Source: Hyaloscypha bicolor E (Eukaryota > Ascomycota > Leotiomycetes > Helotiales > Hyaloscyphaceae). Taken from it: a stretch of 64,000 nucleotides of DNA. This document shows, in pieces, positions 57,111-64,000 of this stretch. A program made the translations under genes and the position numbers. Each line of letters starts with the position of its first letter. Positions within the stretch are counted from its first letter, which is position 1. The notes beneath the pieces were generated by a model that made no database searches, was not told the origin of the DNA, and worked only from the letters and a program-made list of their open reading frames with translations. Location: contig NW_020194692.1 in NCBI RefSeq assembly GCF_002865645.1, positions 8,208-72,207 of the forward strand. The letters are read 5' to 3'.

Positions 57111-59028
57111 TCAATACTTCTTATCCACCACATAAGCCTCTTGACCCATTTCGGTACCATCTGAGGTTTCTCCCAGTACACGTATAATCTTTCCTTCCTC
57201 AACAATCCGGGTCCCATCAGCAGCCACGACAGTATCACCTTTCTGCTCTTCCCATCTCAATCCCATCTCTTTAATTAACTTCTGATTCTTAGTCGGCCAA
57301 ACCTTGCAAAGAGCATAATAAGCCACGAAGCTGACAGCGAAGGACAACAGCCATCCGAGCCTGCCAAGATCGGTCGCACCTGTTGAAACCGTCGCTCCTA
57401 GTGTACCGACAAAGCCTGGAAATGGCAGGGCAATGCCACAGAGGTAGGCAATGACACCTTGAATGTTCCATCCGCGATGATAATAGTAATGTTTGTTTGA
57501 CCTGGTTCCATCATAGAGGTATCCAATAAAAACGTTACCTCTGGTAAGGAGATAATCTGTACGGCTCAAGTTAGGATTGTATACCACGATATAGATTTTC
57601 CGACAGAAGTAAACTTACAATCGCAGATCATAATAGCAACAACGCTTGCCATAAACAGACCATATCCAGACAGGAAAGTCGTGAAAACAGAAGCGGAGGA
57701 CAGAATCTTCCATGGGCAGATGGCGAACGCAAGAAACTCGACAATATACTGTCCACGCGGGATAGTAATGTATCGAGGGAATAACATGCTGCTGTCCGAG
57801 CCGAACGGAATCATGTTTGCAGCGATATTTGTTCCAAGAATAGACACCATCCAGACGAAAGCTGAGAGGAAGACCGCAAATCGGGTGCTCGCGGACCAAT
57901 ATCTATCGAGAATCGCACCGAGTAAGTCCCAAGGATTCCACAGATCCAAGCCCCAGGTATTATTGATTGCGGCAGTTGCGAGAATACCCAGTGATGCCGA
58001 AAGAGTAACAGACAAGGGTTGAGTTACCAGTTGCGACCATTGGGCTCCGGATTCTGTCTTGGACCATCGAGCAATGTCTGGCTGATTGGTGATCAGTGTT
58101 GCAGTATTTCCCATCCCGCTGTTGATTGCATACATGATAAACCATCCTTTGCTGCCAGTAATCTTGGAAGCATAAACGGATCCGACGTTCCCCTTGGTGT
58201 TGGCCATACAGAAGATGAATAATCCCCAGACGGCCGGAAGGACAATGATGGACTTGAACCAGAAAAAACCCCGCAATTGGTATGGTCGGAAAGCGCAGAA
58301 TGGGAAATGTACCAGCCAGAACAGGAAGAATGCCAACATCCCCTGGGTTGTGATGCCCACTGAGTCCGGGATGTGATTCGGAATATCGGTATAGCTGTGA
58401 CCAAATATGCAACGAAGGATATTCGCCATGAACGAGGCTCCCGAATACACTGACTACAGTTAAGTATGCTGCAAAGCTTCACTCTTAGTACCAAGGTCGA
58501 GCTTACGCTGTACTCCGTACCAGATGATCGCTAATGCCGCTCGAGCTCCCACGAAGTAGTAACTTCCCCACATGCCAAAGACACTTCGCGCGACAACGGG
58601 ATATCCAATGTGGTAGACGCTTGCGCAACGCGAGTTGAAGAACATGGCGACGGAGGATATGAGCTGACTGGCAAAGATCACAAGTATACTCTCCCACCAA
58701 TTGAGCCCGATTCCAACCATGGTACTACCCAAGGTCCAATTTCCAAAGGACAACCCAAGATAAAAGGTCACGAAATTCCACCATCTCCTGTCAAAATGTC
58801 AACGAGGTGTGTCTGGAGCGCATGGAATTCATACCACGTCCTCTTCTCCGGCGGCGTGGGATCCAAATCTTCGTTGCTCCATGACTGTTTCGTTCCTGGA
58901 TGGCCATGCTTGTCCAATGCGGTGTCGTGGGTTTCGATGAAGAACTTGAAGCCTTCACGACTGCGGAAGGCGTTCCTGAATGTGGTGGCTTTTGCGCCAA
59001 GCATTGCACGGAACCCTGTGGCGTCCAT
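57111..59028 (-). CDS. NCS1-family nucleobase permease (uracil/allantoin type)
   Basis: Four exons, 59,028-58,835, 58,787-58,507, 58,449-57,619 and 57,556-57,111, with introns of 47, 57 and 62 bp, give 583 residues. About twelve membrane helices are expected. NCS1 landmarks include RWWNFVTFYLGLSFGNWTLG at the first helix, ARSVFGMWGSYYFVGARA and the IIWYGVQLYSGASFM join, then NSGMGNTATLITNQPDIARW and a DYYLLTRGNVFIGYLYDG segment near the end. These proton symporters of the fungal Fur group carry uracil, allantoin, uric acid or related compounds across the plasma membrane. The substrate cannot be told from the sequence by eye. It is divergent from a dioxygenase gene 542 bp away. Confidence 0.93.
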
Positions 59029-59570
59029 GGTGGCTGAGCTTGGCAGGTGGATTGCGGGGTAGTTCTAAGAGGATCTCCCAAGACTAAGTTACAAGCTTGA
59101 CTGATATCTGACCTCAGTCATCACCGTAGAGAGAAGAAAGATCGCCTGGAGGGAGAAACAACACAGGACTTTTCTCAGGTGCCGAACAATGCTAGCTTTT
59201 AAGGCATGGGTCACCGCGCCCTCTAATCGGGGCTTGACTTCTTTTAGAGTTCGTCACTCCACTTAAGATATCGACTCGAAAACCTGCAGATAGCAAACGA
59301 TTGCGTCCCCAGAGTCCTCGGGTTGGCCGCTGCTGCTTGAAGATCACCCATGCCCGCAGCTTCCCAATGGGGACAATTCCTTCCAACATGGTTCCCTCCT
59401 GATGGTCCGTCGCGACCCACCGCGTCGGCCAGAGTTCTGCCGAATCATGTCAAGGCTGACACTGAGATCTTTTAGTGACCCGGAGTTGAGCATAACCCAG
59501 AGCCCTGGACTTGTTAACTCCCATTCTCCACTATTAGCATCACAGCCATTAGTTTCCTCCTCTCTGCGAA
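59029..59570. promoter_or_regulatory. Divergent promoter, permease / dioxygenase
   Basis: 542 bp between the two ATGs. At 59,426-59,442 lies CGG-N11-CCG within TCGGCCAGAGTTCTGCCGA, the form of site bound by Zn2Cys6 activators. It is one site only and could be chance. Confidence 0.4.
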
Positions 59571-60812
59571 ATGGCTTCTACCCAGGTCTCCAGCGGATCC
59601 AACGGACCTCGAACCATCACCCCCACTTTAGAGGAACTCAAGGCCTTCTCCTACGATACTCTAAATATCGAGGCTGTCCTTGAAGCCCTTAGCCAAGATG
59701 GATTTGTGGTCTTGAAAAAGGTCGTTGATATTGCTCATGTTGACCATCTTAACTCGTTCATGGCGAAAGAGGCAGACGCCCTGGTGAAGAACAACGCGAA
59801 GCCTTTCAACCAAGGAGTCGATTGTACGTACAATAATTAGTCTTTTAACACAACACTGAATCATTCCCAGCAAACATCCTCCAAGGTCCTCCGTTGAAAG
59901 ATCCGGGGTACCTCTATAATGATGTCTTCTTCAACCCGTTCGTAATTCAGATCATGAATGCGTGAGTCTGCCGTCGATTTAAGTCTCCCCGATTTTGAGT
60001 TTGATCTCTTCCTACGTCCAGATATCTCGGAGCGAACCCTATATTCAACTTCATCACTGGAAATAATGCTTTGCCGCGAACGAATGGGCTTCGTCAGCCC
60101 GTGCACAAAGACATCACTTTCTTCCATCCCCAGGTACACACATCTTCCAGGCTTCTCAGTACTGTTCTTAAACCTTTCAGTGCCCATTCTTCGTGATTGC
60201 CAACATTCCCCTTTGTTCCTTCAACCCAAGTACGGGCTCAACCGAGTTTTGGCTCGGTTCCCACGCTTCCACCTCTGGACAGCAGCAAGTCATCGCGACC
60301 CCAGAATCAAGGCTGTCAAATGCGAAATTACGGGTAGGAGAACCAATCTGCAATGTTCTTCCCGATGTGGTCGAGGCCAGGCGTCAGGTCAGGCCTCCTA
60401 TTCAGCCGAGTTGCGAAAAGGGGGACATCATGTTGAGAGATTTGAGGACGTGGCATGCAGGTATGCCGAATGAGAGTGAAGATTACAGAATCATGTTGGC
60501 TCTTGGGTATCAGGTCAGTCACTCTGCCCCTCTGGGGTTCGCATACAACAGCGTGCATTCTTTCCCCCTAGAGGACTGATCTTCAGCCATGATCAAGTCG
60601 CTGAGTTCTTCCTGCAGGCGCAATGGTATCCGAACCACACTCTTCGCTTCAAAGCTCCTCTCAGCCAAGGAAACTTCTTCATGAAGCATGGCGGTCAGCC
60701 AATAGAAGTCCGAGCAGATCTACTACCAGACGACTCTGACTTCGGGAAACTGAACGATGTCTTCGAGTTTCGACGCTCAGTTGCCACGAGTGTGGCTCGC
60801 TCCCGGCTCTGA
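59571..60812 (+). CDS. PhyH-type Fe(II)/2-oxoglutarate dioxygenase
   Basis: Five exons, 59,571-59,823, 59,871-59,961, 60,022-60,133, 60,181-60,513 and 60,618-60,812, give 327 residues. The first three introns are 47, 60 and 47 bp; the last is 104 bp. Iron ligands are His143 and Asp145 in QPVHKDITFFHP, and His244 in RTWHAGMPN. Arg255 of EDYR would hold 2-oxoglutarate. The phytanoyl-CoA dioxygenase family hydroxylates many small substrates, and fungal members often belong to secondary or catabolic pathways. No targeting signal is obvious at either end. The substrate is unknown. The shared promoter with a nucleobase permease suggests, but does not show, a role in using the imported compound. Confidence 0.88.
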
Positions 60813-62982
60813 TAACCCCCCATCTTGCGAAGTAAGATTTCCTACACAAGTAAAGAATAGAGAGAGATATTTCGTAATCCACATTGTACAGGAGAAGAGA
60901 ATCTTTGTTTCATCCTATCCACTGTTTGAAGCGCGTAGAAATGCAGCAGACTTATATCTATACGTGAGATCTCTTCTAGGATGATCGTACCGCATAGCTC
61001 TTCGTGCATATTTAAGGTAAGACCTATCTACACTCACAGTATTTTACGAGTCCCAACTATTGGTTGTAATGAAATAATGAAACTGCACGCTCGGTCCGGT
61101 AGAAGGGATCACCAGCCAACCGCCCAAATCACTCAACGGTCTCAACCGCCCAAGCAAAATTTTGGAAAATTTTCAAAGGGCTCAGAAAATCCAGAAAATA
61201 TGTGGAATGACTAAAGCGAGGTCGTAGATCACGAATATTAACCTATTTTCTTCATTTTAGGATGTGGTTGCGGTGTGGTTATAGTAAAACTATTTTTTGG
61301 GCGGTTGGCTGGTGCACACTTCTAAAGGGGGGCGATAGCGTTCCACGTGACCATTTCTGGGCCAACCAACGTCTTCGTTTGCTGCTTTTGACCGACGGAT
61401 TACAGATCCAATAGCATTACCACACGGATCTTGTGAGTGATGGCTGCTGGGTAGTATAGCACGGCCCGCCTCATTACAGCATGGCAATCACCGAACTTCC
61501 CAACAATCCCCTATCTATGGATGAAAAGCAGCCCCACTACCCACTAACAAGCCATCTAATACAGTAATATTACCCAACACCACTCCACTTTCCGACCAAT
61601 GTCGTAAACTCTCTCTAATCCTAAACCCAAAAACTCTCTCATTCTATACGACTTACCAACAGCTTCGATGTCTCCCTATAGCCAGAATTGCTCATTGATT
61701 GACCTCGTTAATCTTGCCTCCCGTTGTCAGCTCATTTATCTCGACGTTGGGGAAAAGGAAAACACCGATGCAAGGCTTTTTGTTTGGCGGGGTACAATGC
61801 ATTGTGTGAGCTAGTGGGGTTGAATATATGCTCAGCGACAAACGTCGGGAACATGACTGCGGCGCGGGAGATCCGAGGTCGGGGGCCTGGATTTGGAAAT
61901 GGGAGGTCTGGTACCGTGGGTAAGATTACTGCGAAGAGGGATGAGTGTGGGCCTGAGTCGAGGTTAATTGTACTGCTCTTGCGAGGCGGTGAGCATTATT
62001 TGATAGGTCGCTTCCCTCCTATTTTTGGGTGCATAAGTTTGCACAACGTCCGTTTCTGTCGCTGTGCTTGGGAAACTGCGAGTGCAGTAGGGAATTTTGA
62101 CAAGACGACAGCGAGGAATTTTAAACTCTTTGTGGTTTTGTCTGGTAGAACTGAAGCTCGACCTCTGACTTCTGCGACTCCTTGCTATTGCTATTTGTCC
62201 TCGAGAAGCATTGGACAGCAGCTAGATTCTCAATCGGTGAGCAAAAACAGAGGGGCAAAAGAACCCTACATTGGTGAGAGACTCGTACATCAAGAAACTA
62301 CTGGCTGATGAAGTCATCGAAGTTGACTCTGCACATGTGTCTGACTTTACCCTCTTTCATCTCTCCTGTTTCAATCTTCTGGAACGTAACACCGCCATAA
62401 CTTCAATGAATAGCAGATTTGGTCCTCCACAATCCCAGACCTACGTATTCTGTGTTTCCATCTTCGATCTACCTGAGACACACGAATAGAAACAAATCTG
62501 ATATAGTCTGGGCTCTGGACGGTTGTAAACCTCGATGGGCTCTGGCCGTGCTGGAGCTCGTCCACCTCCAGAAGGAACTTTGCTATGAGCACAAGGGTGC
62601 TTCCAGCTAAGAAATAATCAGGGGCGAATCTAGGTGTACGGTACCGAGTCACTGGGTGGCGGGAGTATATAAAAGGATACGTTTTTATTGAACAGTATGA
62701 GGGATGGTACGAGATTTTCCAAACGTGACCGATACTGCCTTCGAATTTACCTCTCAGGGCCTCACACTTGCCCCCTGTCGCACAAAGACATAACAGCACA
62801 CCGAGGGATCAGTTATGTTGGTACGTATCTGATACGGTTAAGATCTGCGAAGTGTGGACCAAGCCACTTGCTTGAATTATAATTACCGGATTACCAATTA
62901 CACAAATGAAAAACGAACGAACAACTCTCAAACAAGTCTACAATACTGTACTCGGCCACCAATTACGCCTTCGTCGAAGCAA
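60813..62982. other. Gene-poor stretch, 2.2 kb
   Basis: It contains the inverted-repeat element at 61,110-61,314. Frames at 61,724-62,308 (plus) and 62,371-62,799 (minus) encode nothing recognisable. I see no splice-supported gene. Confidence 0.55.
61110..61314. mobile_element. MITE-like element with 18-bp inverted ends
   Basis: CACCAGCCAACCGCCCAA at 61,110-61,127 is repeated as its exact reverse complement at 61,297-61,314. The 169 bp between is AT-rich and non-coding, and part of the end motif recurs inside (AACCGCCCAA near 61,144). The size and structure fit a miniature inverted-repeat transposable element. The flanks do not show an obvious target duplication. Confidence 0.6.
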
Positions 62983-63723
62983 TTACTCTTTATTGCTGCC
63001 CCCGTACCCGTATCCTCCTGGACCACCGTTCCCACCCCCATTTCCACCCCCATTTCCACCTCCGTTCCCTCCGTCCCCACCTCCATTTCCACCCCCGTTT
63101 TGGCCACCGCCGTAATAGCCATTTCCTTGACTGCCTTCTTGACTTCCTCCTTGACTGCCTCCTTGGCTGCCTCCATTACCACCTCCTTGGAACCAAGGTT
63201 GGTCGTCCTCATCGCCATCTCCGTCGGGCTGGGGGTCTCCATCTCCAGAATTGCCACCCGACCCTCCCGAGGAACCGCCGGAAGATCCACCGCCCTGGGA
63301 ATCTCCCCCGTAAGTAGGAGGAGCACTATTGCCGCTTCCTTGAGAAGGAGGGGCTTGTGTAGCACCCCCCGAGCCACCCAAACCTCCAGTCAAACCACCC
63401 AATCCACCAAGAAGTCCCCCAAGTAAGTTACCAAATTGGCGTTTCACCTTCTCGTCCTATTTGGCAATATTAGCACTTCAGATGAGGCCGAGGGACTTGC
63501 AGGAGCCTACGGATTGCAACCCCGCATCTCGAATAGCAATCAGAGCTTTTGAAATGGCTGCAATCTCTTCATTACGCTTGGCGTTTGCAACCTCTGTGAT
63601 CTCTGCGGTCTTTCTAGAAGTTAGACATATATCAATTTCAAGAAATCGAAAATAGTGTACCTGAACCGGCAAGCCGAAGGCAATTGGCAGACTTGCCAAC
63701 ACCGCAATCGATAAGAGACGCAT
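62983..63723 (-). CDS. Secreted glycine-rich protein, unknown function
   Basis: Three exons, 63,723-63,661, 63,609-63,511 and 63,456-62,983, with introns of 51 bp (TCTAACTT branch) and 54 bp (GCTAAT branch), give 211 residues. The signal peptide is MRLLSIAVLASLPIAFGLP. A short helical, charged stretch (NAKRNEEIAAISKALIAIRDAG) leads to KVKR, a Kex2-type site. The rest is glycine-rich: GG-L and GG-S repeats, one acidic patch (DGDGDEDDQPWF), a GGSQ repeat and a run of GGNGG units. It resembles cell-wall or surface-associated glycine-rich proteins. No cysteine-rich domain or anchor is seen. Both joins keep the frame. Confidence 0.8.
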
Positions 63724-63822
63724 GATATTAGGGCAGACAGTAGTTTTTGGCAGTTGAGAGAGTGTATGAAAACGAGTGACTAAAAATAAGGATTGGCAGG
63801 GGAAATGGATGGAAGATGGGGA

Positions 63823-63840
63823 TATTAATATAAATATTAT
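63823..63840 (-). promoter_or_regulatory. Possible TATA element of the glycine-rich gene
   Basis: On the minus strand an AATATTTATATTAATATC stretch lies about 105 bp upstream of the ATG, in an otherwise mixed-composition flank. This is suggestive only. Confidence 0.3.
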
Positions 63841-64000
63841 CGGTTTCCCCTGAACATCTCCAGGACACAGAAATGTAACTTGACTGTCTCGGGTGTATCT
63901 CAAAATGTTTTTCCTGATGTACAAAATGGAACCAGTGAAATTTCATTCCCTTTCACTGCCTCAACTTCGTCCATGTCACAAGTAGGATCTGGGACGTTGC

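Noticed and set aside
61724..62799. Frames of 194 codons (plus) and 142 codons (minus) in the 2.2-kb gap
   Set aside because: No motif, no conserved look, and no introns linking them to other open stretches.

Overview
The window is nuclear DNA of a filamentous ascomycete (Pezizomycotina). The evidence is short introns of about 45-60 bp with GTRNGT donors and CTRAY branch points, a fungal gene set (TFIIE-alpha, Pus1, Med22, twinfilin, Cbp3, Sfc1, DHFR, fungal NCS1 permease), and a sharply two-compartment layout. Several proteins look most like Leotiomycetes (Helotiales) homologues; that is an impression from memory, not a search result.

Bases 1 to about 28,980 are a gene-free AT-rich block of transposons wrecked by C-to-T/G-to-A mutation of the RIP type. 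Almost every in-frame stop in the old reading frames is TAG or TAA where CAG or CAA is expected, and knuckle cysteines and histidines read as tyrosine. From left to right it holds: an inverted partial LINE (1-1,290, minus); a poly-A run and a partly mutated stretch; a nearly full-length Tad1-like LINE (about 2,818-6,727, plus) with endonuclease, reverse transcriptase and RNase H, ending in a 12-bp minisatellite; a long unreadable AT-rich stretch; a lone LTR (11,332-11,580); and a nest of two Ty3/Gypsy elements. The outer element runs about 13,525-28,983. The inner one (19,769-26,401) has 238-bp LTRs and a 5-bp target duplication TAAAG. In both Gypsy elements the 3' LTR is almost unmutated while the 5' LTR is heavily mutated.

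From about 29.0 kb to the end the sequence is of ordinary composition and gene-dense. I resolve 14 genes that look intact, 3 damaged genes, and exon boundaries for most. In order: a tail-anchored fungal family protein (-); a membrane-anchored trypsin-like peptidase (-); a broken small secreted cysteine-rich gene (+); microsomal glutathione S-transferase (-); Pus1 (-); TFIIE-alpha (+); family X DNA polymerase (+); Med22 (-); twinfilin (+); succinate-fumarate carrier (-); LtrA-family membrane protein (-); DHFR (+); three related genes of an unrecognised family in tandem (-), of which only the third looks whole; Cbp3 (-); an NCS1 nucleobase permease (-) divergent from a PhyH-type dioxygenase (+); and a secreted glycine-rich protein (-).

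Most of these are unlinked housekeeping functions. Three groupings may mean something: the peptidase and tail-anchored pair directly beside the isochore boundary, the decaying tandem family at 50-54 kb, and the permease/dioxygenase divergent pair at 57-61 kb. Exon joins were worked out by hand from splice signals, reading phase and remembered family alignments; no search was run.
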